From the NCBI GenBank assembly GCA_014208095.1, contig JACHMT010000003.1, forward strand, positions 989,234-1,053,233: 64,000 bases of DNA, given 5' to 3'. Below are positions 37,305 to 49,300 of the stretch, piece by piece. Source of the DNA: Actinospineispora eucalypti (lineage in GTDB: Bacteria; Actinomycetota; Actinomycetes; Mycobacteriales; Pseudonocardiaceae). The notes under the pieces were generated by a model. It was not told the DNA's origin. It did no database searches and saw nothing but the letters and a program-made list of their open reading frames with translations. Within the stretch, counting starts at the first letter, position 1, and each line of letters starts with the position of its first letter. Position numbers and translations under genes: made by a program.

Positions 37305-40300
37305 ATGGTAATCGCGTCTTCGGCTGACAGGCGGCGCATGCGCGCCGTCGTGTCGATGCTGGGGCGCGCACTGCTGTCAGTGGCTGGCTCGCTCTCGTTC
37401 GGGAGGGTGTTGCTCGGGGCGGCAATGTTGTGGATGGCCGCGGCGCTGGTCTCGATGAGCGGCTCGGTCGAAGCGGATTCGGTTTCGGTTCCGCGAAATG
37501 ACTCGCCCGCCGTGGAATTGGTTACCTATTCGCAGCCGAATTCCGATGGCGAGTCTGACGAGTCCGGGTATTCGGACTGGTCGATTTCTTTCGGCGATGG
37601 TAATGCCCAGCCGGCCAAGGTGAACAACAGCGGCCAGCAGGCAAGTGGGTTGGATGGCCGCGTGGCCGCGGCCGTGGCCAAGCCGTCGCGGTCATTGGCC
37701 GAATTGCGTGCCCAGTACGCGCCGGTGGCCACTCAACCGGTGGCCACGGACGGGGTGGATTGGCCGTTCTTCGGTGGCCACGGTGGCGCCGGTACTGGCC
37801 ACGCGACCGCATCCGGTGGCCAGGTGGATGCGCGGCAGACAGCGGCCACCGCACCCCGGTCGGCGGTGCGCTCCGTTGTCGACCCGGTGACCGAGTTCGT
37901 CTCCAACCTGCTCGACAAGATCGCCGGTGCGGCCAGGAGTGGTCCGGCGGCGGACGGCAAGCCCGTCACCGAATCGGAGCCGGGCAAGGGTGCGGCTACC
38001 TTCCAGGCCCAGGCCGCCACCGAGCCGAAGCGGATGATCGCCGCCGAGGCCGAGCACACCGCTCACGGTGACTCGGCCGCGACCCCGGCGGTGTTGACGC
38101 GTGAGGTCACCGCCCGGGTGTCGGACGCCGCCGCGAAGGCCGACAGCAGCGCCACCCCCGCGACTGGCCGGACCGCCGTGAGCGACCGGATCGTCGCCGA
38201 CCGGCTGGCTCAGTCCGACCGGTTGGTGGATGAGCGCCTAGCTGATGTGGACCCGTTCCGCGCGTCGACCACCCAGCGCCAGGCCGGCTCCGGCGGTGGT
38301 GTGGTGAAGGCTCCGGCGGCCGAGGTCGAGCAGGTGATGGGTGGGATGGTCGACCTGGTGTCCGGGATCGTCGGCCGGGTGGCCGGCACGCAGGCCGGTG
38401 CGCACACCCGTGAGGCGTTGACCGAGTTGACCGGGCAGGTGTCCGAAGCGCTCGCGGTCAGCAACCAGCTCAACAAGCACAGTGGCGCCGCCGGTGGTTC
38501 GAGCGATCTTCAGCTGGCCATGCCCGAGCGCGCCCCCAAGCATGTTTCCCACTCCGGCTCGGGCCTGGCACCCGAGACCGATGAGCGGCCCATCGTCTGT
38601 CTGGCGCTGGGCTGCACCGACCAGGACCCGAGCCTGACCGGCCACCACCCCGGTGTTGGCGGCGGACGCGGCCCCCCAGCGGCGCAGCGCCCCCGCCCCC
38701 AGCACGACAGTCCCTCCGAGAACGACCCGGCCTCCTGGTCGAGCAAGCTCCACCGCTCCCCGGCCGGCGGCACGACCGACAACTTCATCAGCGGAATCCT
38801 CGGGTTCGTCCGGGACCTGATCGGCGGCCTCCCCCACAGCGGTGGTGGCGCCCAGCACCGGCCCTCCCACCAGGGTGACCAGATCAGCGAGCTCGCCCAC
38901 GACTTCGTGTCCGACCTGCTCAACGCGATCGGCACCAACACCGGCGGCACCAACGCGGGCCAGACCCCGCGCCGCCCGAGCACCAGCACAAGCCAGCAGG
39001 GCTCGCAGGGTTCGCGGCGGCCGACCCAGCAGAACCTCGGCCAGGCCATCACCACGCTGACCGAAAGCTTCGTCTCCGACCTGCTGAAGCTGCTCGGCAT
39101 CGGCAGCGGCTCGGGCAGCAACGGTGCCGGCCAGAGCGGCTCCGGGCAGCAGCGCCCGCCGGCCAACCAGAACACCGGCTCCGGGCAGCAGCTGGCCGCC
39201 GGGATCAGCAAACTGACCAACGGGTTCGTGTCCGACCTGCTCGAGCTGCTCGGCGCCGGCAAAGGCGCCGGCAACGGCGACGCTGGGAACTCCGGTAGCG
39301 CCGGGCAAGGTTCCCAGCGCCCCCAGCAGCAGCCGGACCTGGACGAGGCGTTCGACCGGTTCACCGACATGGTCACCGGGATCGTGCGCGACGTGGCCGG
39401 CAAGAAGGCCGCCAAGAAGGTCACCAAAGCCCTCGACGAGCTGACCGACCAGCTCACCCACGCACTCGGCCACAACAGCCCGCCGAGCAACAACGGCGGC
39501 TCCCACAGCGGCGGCAGCCAGTCCGGCCAGAACAACGGCGCCGGCCAGCAGCTCGCCCAGAACATCGGCAAGCTCACCAACAACTTCGTCTCCGACCTGC
39601 TGCAGCTGCTCGGCGTCGGCAAGGGCTCCCCCAGCAACACCGGTGGTGGTTCCAGCCAGACCCCGCAAAAGCCCAGCACCGGCAACGGCCAGCAGAACAA
39701 CCTGGGCCAGGCCATCGGCCAACTGGCCAACGACTTCGTGTCCGAGCTGCTGAAGCTGCTGGGTGTCGGCGGCAACGGCACCGGCGGTACCGGTGGCGGG
39801 CAGAGCGGATCCGGGCAGCAGCGCCCGCCCGCCAACCAAAACACCAGCAGCCAGAACAGCACCGGGCAGCAGCAGCTCGCCGCCGGAATCAGCAAACTGG
39901 CCAACAACTTCGTCTCCGACCTGCTACAGCTGCTCGGCGTCAAGGGCAGCAACAGCAAGGGCGCCAACAACAGCGGGGGTTCGAGCCAGGGCAGCCAGAG
40001 GCCGAACCTGGACGAGGCGCTGGGCAACTTCGTCAACCTGGCCTCCGGGATCGTGTCCGAGGTCGCGGGCAAGGACGCCGGCAAGCAGACCCAGCAGGCC
40101 CTCGCCGGTCTGTTCCAGCAGCTCGGCGGCGGTAACTTCGGCAACGGCGGCGGCCAGAAGGGTGGCTCCGGCCAGCAGCAGCGTCCACCGGCCAACCAGA
40201 ACAACGGCTCCCAGAACGGCGGCGGCCAGCAGCAACTCGCCGCCGGGATCAGCAAGCTCACCAACGGGTTCGTCTCCGAGCTGTTGCAGCTGCTTGGCGT

Positions 40301-43300
40301 GGGCGGCAGCGGCTCCGGTCGCAACGGTGGTGGCCAGAACAGCCAGCGCGGCGGGTCGGCTGATCCGGGGCCGTTCTCGGATGACGCGGACTATTGGAAG
40401 GGCCTGTACTACGACGCGTTCATGGCCGAGGCCAAGGCCGCCGGCCAACAACAGCAGGGCCAACAGCAGCAGGGCCAGCAACAGCGGCAGGCGCCGAGTG
40501 TGGAGCAGGCGTTGGGCAACTTCACCGACCTGGCTTCCGGGCTGGTGTCCCAGGTCGGCGGCCAGGACGCCGGGGAGCAGACCGAGCAGGCGCTGGACGG
40601 GGTGTTCGGGCGGCTGCTGACCGGCGGTGGTGCCGGTGGCGGTGGTGCCGGTAATGGGGGCGGAGCCCGGGGTTCGGACACCCGGAGCGGCGACCGGCGC
40701 CAGGCCCGCACCTCGAACACCGAGAACACCCAGAACACCGGCGAGCTGGATGGTCTGGACGGGGTGCTGTCGCGGTTCGTCGAGGCCGCGTCCGGGGTGG
40801 TGTCCAAGATCGCGGGTGGAAAGGCCGGGCGGCGGACCGAGCAGGCGCTCGACGAGCTGCGTGACCAGCTGACCGACAGCCTGCACGGCCACAGCGAGGT
40901 CCGGGGCGAGGGTCGGCGATCGGCGCAGGCCGACCACAACACGGTGGGCAAGACCGCCGGCCAGGTCCGAGACAGCCAGGGACGGGCCGGGTCGATCGGC
41001 GGGTCGGTGGAGGAGTTCCTGTCCGACCTGTTCGACTCGCTGGGCCTGTCGCGCCCGTCCGGGAGCGGCCAGGGCCAGTCCGGCCAGCACAACCAGCAGA
41101 GCCAGGGCCAGCGAGGCGGGTTGGCCGAGCAGATCACCGACCTGACCAATGACTTCGTTTCCGACCTGCTCAAGACCCTCGGTGTCTCCGGCGGCAACTC
41201 GACCGGCAACGGCAACTCCGGCGGGGGTAACTCCAACAACGGCGGCGGTAGCGGTCAGGGCACTCGGCCGGCCACTCTGGATGACTTCGCGCAGATCCTG
41301 GGCGGGGTCACCGACCTGGTGTCCGGGCTAGTCGGTCGGGTGGCCGGGCAGCAGGCCGGCGACCAGGCCCGCCAACTGCTCACCGCCGCCGCCCAGGACG
41401 TCCTCGAAGCACTCGCCGCCAGCGGCCACTACGGCAACAGCCAGAGCGGTGCGGGTCAGGCTGGTGGCCAGGGCGCCGCGGCCGGTGGTGGCCAGAACAA
41501 CGGGTGGGCGTTGAACAACGACGGCCAGTTCGCCGGCACCCGGTGCGAGACCGAGATCGAGTGCGCCCTCGCCAACGGCAACCTGCAGACCCGCCAGCCG
41601 CAGTCACTGTCCAACCGCGGCCCCCCGCGGCTGCTGGGCGGCACGACCAACACCGATTCGCAGGGCATCCAGGACGCCCTGGATGACCGACTGGCGGTGT
41701 TGAAGGGCCAGAAGAGCCTGAAGACGGCGAAGAACCAGCTCGAGGCTGGGAAGATCACGAAGGCCGACTACCAGAAGAAGGCCGCGGCGCAGAAGAAGCT
41801 GGAAACGCAGGCCGACGAGTCCGCCGCCCAGCTGGGTTCGTACGACGGCCAGCTGATCAACGACGTGGTGTCCGGACAGCAGAAGCTGGGTACGGCGAAG
41901 ACCAAACTGGCCGCGTCGAAGAAGGCACTGGACGCGGGCAAGATCACCAAGGCGGAGTACCAGGGGCGCGCGAGCGCGTTCAACCAGCGGCGGGACCGGC
42001 TGGCCGCGCAGACCGCCCAGCTGTACGAGGCCGCCGGCTACGACACGGCGCAGGCGAACCCGGGACACAAGGGCGCGGGCGCCGCTTGCGCGACGACCGG
42101 CGTGTTCGGCCAGTGCTCGACCGCCGCGATCGACCCGAAGACGGGCGAGCTGAAACAAGACCAGACCTACTGTCTGGTCGGGGTGTCCCGGTGCTCGAGC
42201 GCGGTGAAGGCGGGCAACCGAGGGGCGAAGGCGTTCTGCGACCCGACCAAGGGCTGCGGCACCAACGTGAAGGCGGGTAAGGCAACCGCGCAGACCACGT
42301 GCGGTGTCGGCCCGTGCAACACGGCCTCGACCGCCGACACCCAGAGCGCCCTGACGTTCTGCCAGGCCCGCCGGGGATGCACCCAGGACGGCGCGAGGCC
42401 GACTCAGCCAGGTGCGAAGGATCGCGCGGCCGGGAAGAGAGCGGGCTGGTCGCACACCCACGGGGAGTGCACGGAGGACTGCGCGCTGTCCGGGTTCGCC
42501 TACGTGAGCCAGGCGGGCTCGGACTGCAACACCCGCAACGGGGTATGTAACGGCTACTCCACCGGCAAGCGCGCCAGCGAATCTCGGCCAGCGCCGGCGG
42601 GTGAGACCCCGGAGCAGGCCGAGGCTCGGGCGAAGCGCGACGGACAGGCCGGCAGCAAGGGACATTGCGCGGCCAGCCGGGTGGGTTGTGAGTTCATCAC
42701 CACGGTGGGTGTCGGCGTCGACGAGCAGACCGGGCCGCAGCCCGGCGGTGAGACGAACTCGGGCGGACCCTCGGCGCAGGTCTCGGTGCGGTGCGCTCAG
42801 GGTGCGAAGGGCTGCTCCGGCAAGGGCGCTACGAAGATCGGCGACAAGATCCTGCAGATGCTCACCGGCCAGGATGAGACCCCGGGGCACACCGACCGCC
42901 GCAACCTGGCCGGCAAGGCCGGCTGCGGGATCAAGAGCGGGGCCTGCACGGCTTCTTCCGGCCTGGATGCCGACGGCCAGGCGCTGGCTTACAGCGACGT
43001 GGACTGCGACGGGATCAAGGGCTGCAAGGGCAAGGGCACCACCGCCACCGCCGCGAAGATCTCCGCCGCCCTCGCCGGCAAGAAGGGCAAGACCGCGACC
43101 CGCGCCACCGACGCCCACCACAAGTGCACCGTCCGCGGCGCCCAGGGTGACTGCGCCAACGACTCCAGCTCGAGCGTGGTCGACAACATCCGCGCCGGCT
43201 TGGACCCGAGCGGTGCCGGCATCGGCACCGGCGCGCCGAAGAAGACCAGCCCGCTCGCCGCCCTGACCCGAGGGCTGAGCGCGACCAGCAAGACGATCGG

Positions 43301-46300
43301 CACCCTGGCCTGTGAGTCGAAGGACTGCAAGGCCGGCGAGAGCGGCGCCACCTCCGGTGAGGCGGCCGGGGACATCAAGGGCCTCCGGGACAGCGACGGC
43401 GTCACCCGATGCGCGGTCCACGGTGTGCACGGCACCTGCGGGTCGGCGGCGGACACCGCGGTCGCCTACCGCGCGGCCCAGACCCGGGCGGACGGCAAGA
43501 AGATCCCGGCCGGCGTGGTCAGCGAGTCGCACGCCGATGCCCAGGTCCGCTGCCAGGACTCCCCCACCTGCGGCGGGCAGGCGTTCACCGCAACCTCGGC
43601 GCTGGACACCAGCGTCTCGAAGCACCGGCGCGGCTCCTCGGACACCGGCGAGTGCGTGGTCCGCAACGGTGGCTGCCTTGGCCAGACCAGCTCGGACGCG
43701 AGCTCGGCGCCGCAATTCATCAAACTCGGCCCGGACGGCAAACCGCTCAAGGGCCAGCCCAGCTCCGGGCCGACCTCCACCTCCCGGGCATCGGCCAGCG
43801 TGGACTGCCACAGCAAGAACTGTGAGGGCACCGCCCGCACCCGCGCCGCCTCCTGGGACGGCGCGGTGAACCACGGCAAGGCGCGCACCTCCGAGGGAGA
43901 GGTCAGCTGCGAGAAGGGCACCACCAGGTGCCAGGTGCAGACCCTGTCCACCGCGATCAGCAGCCCCGGCGCGGCCACCACCTACGCCGACCAGAACGCC
44001 ATCAACGGCAAACGCCTCGGCTCCGGACCCTCGGCCGCCTCGATCGTGGGCGGGAAGCTGGAATGCGACACCACCTGCGGCGGGAAGATCACCGCCCGGG
44101 TAGTGGCCACCAACCCGTCGGTATCCGATGCCCCCCGGGGCAACATCGCCACCGGTTCGTGCGCCGGCGCCACCGGCGGCCGGTGCATCGCGGTGGTCAA
44201 CGGAGCCGCCTCCAGCCACCCGGACGCCAACAGCATCAGGCCGATGGTCACCGACCAGCCCACCAGCAACGCCACCAACACCGGTCAGCAGATCGGCGGC
44301 AGCGGCGGCGCTGGCCGGGGTGGCAAGACCGGGCAGACCGCCTCCCCGAGTGGGCAGGGCAACGGCGGCCAGCCCGGCCAGCGGCCGAACCAACCGGCCA
44401 CCGCCCCCGGCTCGGGCGCCAGCTCCGGCGGTGCCGGTGTCCCGGGCGCCTCCAGCTGGACCACCGCATGGGCCACCCTCACCTGCGACGGCAGCGGCCC
44501 GTGCAAGGGCAGCCCGCGCAGCTCGGCCACCGGGCTCGCCGGCGACCGGCACAACGCCAGCGGTGAAGGCAACCGAGGCCCACCAACCGCCACCGGGACC
44601 ACGACCAGCACGTGCAACACCAAGGGTGCCGCCTGCCAGGCCACCTCCACCGCGACCGCCGGCTCAGGCCAGGTCGTCGCCGACATCCTCACCGAACAGC
44701 GCAAGAGCACCACCGCCGAAGCCAAGCAGCAGGCCGCGCAGGCCAAGCAGGCCGCGCAGCGCGCGAAGCAGACCGCCGCCGCCCCGGGCGCGACCGCCAA
44801 GCAACGCAAGGCCGCCGACAAGGCCGCCGAGACCGCCAAGCAGGCCCAGCAAGCCGCCACGGCGGCCGGCAAGCCGATCAGCGCCAAGGACCTCCCGACC
44901 ACCTGGTCGAACTCCGCCTCCTTCGCCCAGTGCGCGGGCGCCGGCTGCACGGCGAAGACCACCGGCGCCACCTCGGGCATCGTGGGCATCTCCCGCACCA
45001 AGGGCTACTGCACATCAGGGCCGTCCGGGTGCACGGTCGGCAGCGACGTCACCGTGACGACCAGCGACAACGGCGGCCAGGCCCCGGCCGCGTCGACCAA
45101 GGGCAAGCACGGCAAGGACGGCAAGACCAAGACCATCCCCGGCTTCTCCGGCACCGCCCAGGTCACCTCGCAGCTGTCCTGCCCGGACGCCGGGTGCAAG
45201 GGCAAGCTCACCGGCCGAGTCGTCGCGCAGGCCGGCCCGAAGGCCGAACGCACGCGCAGCACCTCAACCGGTTCCACCGGCTGCGACGGCAGGACCGCCT
45301 GCCAGAACCAGCTCACCCTGAGCAGCTCGATCGCCAGTTCGCCGCGCGGCGCCGGCCCCAAGGACCGCTTCGCCAACGCCTCCACATCCGTCGACGTCCT
45401 GTGCGCCAACGGCTCGAAGGCCGGCTGCCCAACCCGCGCCTCCAGCGTCACCAAGGCGGCCGGCGGGGCGCAGGCGCACTCCCGCACCACCAGCCGCTGC
45501 ACCGGCACCGGCTCCTGCCAGGTCGGCAGCGGCGGCACCACCGCCATGGGACTCGCCGACACCAACGGCCAATGCGTCGGCATCACCTGCCACCTCCGGA
45601 GCAAGGCTCGAGGCGGCGGCAACTGGGCACACGGCAAGGTCGACCGCACCAGCCACACGCCCGGCAAACCCGTCGTGGCGGCCACCCAGGCCAGCGTCGG
45701 GCCCATGACCGCGCACGCCGCCGCCACCTGCACGATCGGGTCGAAGAAGTGCCCCGCGCCGTTCGCGGCGCACGCCGAGGCGAACTACGACCAGAGCTTC
45801 GCGCCCACCTGGGAAGAACCAGGCAAGCGCATCACCTCCCACGGTGAGGGCACCTGCCGGGGTTCCAACGGCAGCTGTGGCGTGGAGGCCTGGGCGAACC
45901 AGAAGGACGGCGGCGCCAAGTGCCAGGAGGACTGCAAGCACTTCCAGAAGGAGGGAGGCCCCGCCAACGTCCAGATCACCGCCCCGTCCGGCAGGCAGGT
46001 GTACGAGGCGAGGATGGCCGCCCTGCGGGCCGCGCAGGCCGCGCGGGAGCAGGCGCAAGGTAGCCGCAAGGTGGCCGAGAAGATCGTCATCGATCAGGGC
46101 CCCGACGGCAAACCGCGCTACACCAGAACGGTCCCGGGCAACCCCAAGGAGACCAAGACCGGCGCGTGCACCGCCAACCCGTGTGTGCGCGGCGGCCAGG
46201 GAATGAGCGGCGGGTACAACCCCAAGGACCCGAAGCTGCCGTTCGTCGGTACCGGGCCGAACACCGGCAACAAGGCGCCGAACCAGGTGGCCGGCCAGCG

Positions 46301-49300
46301 CAGCGCCGAGGTGCGCCGCTACCGCGACGGCGGCGGCGGAGGCTCCGTGGGCGGCGCCGGCCGCATCATCGACGGCCGCACAGCCAAGGCCATGTACTAC
46401 CGCAACGGCGGCGGCCAGGACTTCACCGACCGCCGGGGCACCGCGCCAAGGGTGACCTGCAACGCCGGCTGCCACGGCAGCCTCGGCTACAAGGGCCACG
46501 CGGACAAGATCAACGTCCCCACCGGATACCTGAAATACACCGGGCACAACAGCTCCGGCAGCCGCGGTTTCGGCACCCTGATCGGCAAGGGGCAGGTCCG
46601 CGCCCCCACCGGTGTGGTGATGCAGGCCTTCGGCGACGGGCCCTCGACGCCCAACCCCACGACATGGAACGGCAAACCGGCGCCCAACACCTCGATCTTC
46701 TGGACCGAGGGCGGAAACGGCCAGCGCGGCCGCTACGAGATCTACGGCCAGAACGGCTACGTCCAGCTGGCCAACGGCAAGAAGATCACCAATGACCACG
46801 GGCCGACGGACCCGCAGCGACTCTCCCCGTACAACCTGGCCGGCTTCGGCGGCCTCGGCGGGTTGCGCGGCCTCGGTGACCAAGGCGGCGGCAAGCCGCA
46901 AGCCAGCGACCGGCTCATCGTGGAGACGCCGGACAAGCACGGCGACGGTGGCTTCTTCGACTGCAGGGGCATGTGCTCCGAGTACCTGCCCGACAACAAG
47001 AAGATGCTCCCGAGCAGGGTGTGCGACGCCAACAACATGTGCACCGTCTACACCCCGCCGGAGGGCTTCCCGCGCGACCTCACCGGCAAACGGATCCCCC
47101 AGGTGGATCCGCGCAAACGGGAGTGCCCGGTGACCTGCGAGATGCATGACGAGTTCGCCGGCAACTGGACGAGCAAGACGCCGTACGGCTACTTCCAGGT
47201 CAAGCTGCACGGCGACGGCGAGATGCACAGCTTCACCAAGGAAGGCGACCCGCAGTACTGCGCCGGCAAGGACTGCGCCTACATCCAGGGCTACCGCGAC
47301 CCGAGGGGTAACGGCGGGTTCTCCAAGTGCTACGGCGGCGGCAAGTGCTACGGCGAGACCCTCGCCCCGGATGGCAAGAACCGCAGGATCTTGCAATGCG
47401 ACAAGCCGGACTGCAAGCCGGCGATCCTGCTCTACCCGAACCGCACCGACACCGACACATACGGCACCAACGACGGTTGGTCCTGTGGCAAGGGCGCCGG
47501 CCCGACCTCGTGCTACGGCGAGCCGGGGCGGCGCACCCTCGGGCGCGGGAACCTCGATCCCAGCCGGATGGTCCTGTTCGACCCCGGCTACACCCGGCCC
47601 AACATGGGCACCCCGGTGGACAAGAAGTGGGCCAAGGACCTCGGGCTGAAACCGGGTTCCCCCCTGCCTCCGTTGGACCCGAAGCGCTACGCCCAGCTGA
47701 CCGAGCCGCAGAAACAGCAGTACAAGAAGAGCCTGCGGCCGCTGACCGAGGTGGAGCAGGCGTTCGCCGGAGCCAGGGCGGTCGCCGCCGAGTCGGATCT
47801 GCGCGACGATCTCGCCAAGGCCAACCGGAAACTGCCGGGTCTGAAGACGGCACTGGACAAGGCTGAGCGGGCCGAGCGGAACGGGTCCCTCTCATCTTCG
47901 GCGCTCAGCCCGCGCGAGCAGCGGCTGATCGCCACGGCCAACAAGCGGTTCCCGAGGATGCAGCTCAACCGAGAGATCGTCAACGGCCTGGACGACATGG
48001 ACGCCGCGGACGGCCAGCTCCAGCCGTTCATTGACCGCCGGGTCAAGGCTCTCGGCGGAGGCAACCTGCCGAGCTACTTCCCCGGCAAGACCCCACGAAA
48101 CCTCAGCGAGGGCATGCAGAAGGGGCTGGGCGTCAACGCCCGGGGTCAGCAGGTCGACAAGTACAACCGGGTCATCGTGTCCACCCCGCAGGAGGAGCGG
48201 CGGCTGCAGGCCGAGGGGTTGCACGAGGGACGCCAGGCGGGGTGTCGCGCCAAGGCGTGCCCACGGGAGTACGTCAAGCTCACCCCGGCCCAGCAGACCC
48301 AGGCAGCCGCCACCGACCTCACCCGCCTCACCCTGACCGGCCGCAAGGAAGACCTGCGCCGGCGCAGCCTCGCCCTCGGCGACCAAGTCGCCTCGCTCAA
48401 CAAGAGCAAGAACGTCACCCCGGCCGAGGCCCGCCACATCAACAAGCTCGGGCGCGATATCAGAGCCGACTCCAAGGAGATCGACAAGATCGACAAGGGG
48501 CTCAAGAAGGAAGCTCGGGTACATCCGCTACCTGGAAAGAAACCAGACACCCTCGCGCTGCGGACCTATGACATCGGAATAGTTAGCAATGCTAATGATC
48601 CGAAGATGCTGCGCGACCTCGAGGCGTGGAACTCGATAAACAAACGCGCGAACAAACTCGCGGACAAGATTGATGCCTCCGACCCAGCGTTCGCCAAGGC
48701 GCTGCGCGGGTTGGCCGGGGTGGCCGAGCTGAACTACGAGACCGCCGCACGCGACTTCGGCTCCCGCTCGTATGACACCCGGCTGTGGGCCTACGCGGCA
48801 AAGAACGCCGATGACCCGATGTGCCTGACCAAGGATTGCGCGGTCGACACCTCACGCCGGGTGATGCTCGGGCTGCCGTCCACCGGGAAGACGGACTTCC
48901 TCGGTGTGTTCAACGCGCTGGCCAACGCGGGTCAGTACCAGAACTACCCCGGCTGGGCCGGCAAGCTCTACCGAGGCATCGACCAGGACGTGGTCTCGCA
49001 CTGGGCCTCGCAGATGGGTCCGCGCGAGAAGGAGGGCCAGCTCGCCGCCGTCGCGGACCTCACGAAGGATCCCACCCGGCAAAAAGAGCTCCTCGAGATG
49101 CTCAACACCGAAGAGAAAGGAAAGATCAACCAGAAGCACCTGGCGAGCGCGCAGGCGGCGCTCAAGAAGTACGGGACCCGCGAGGTCGCCGCGATCAACG
49201 TGTTCATGCCCGACCCGAACCACAAGGGCAAGTTCCTGCCGCCCACCACGCTGTTCCGGGTGACTGACAAGAGCGGACGCGTCAGGCTGGTCGATGCCCA

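Noticed and set aside
38860..40370. CRISPR-like or tandem DNA repeat array
   Set aside because: The repetition is at protein level with variable spacing and degenerate DNA; it is coding sequence.
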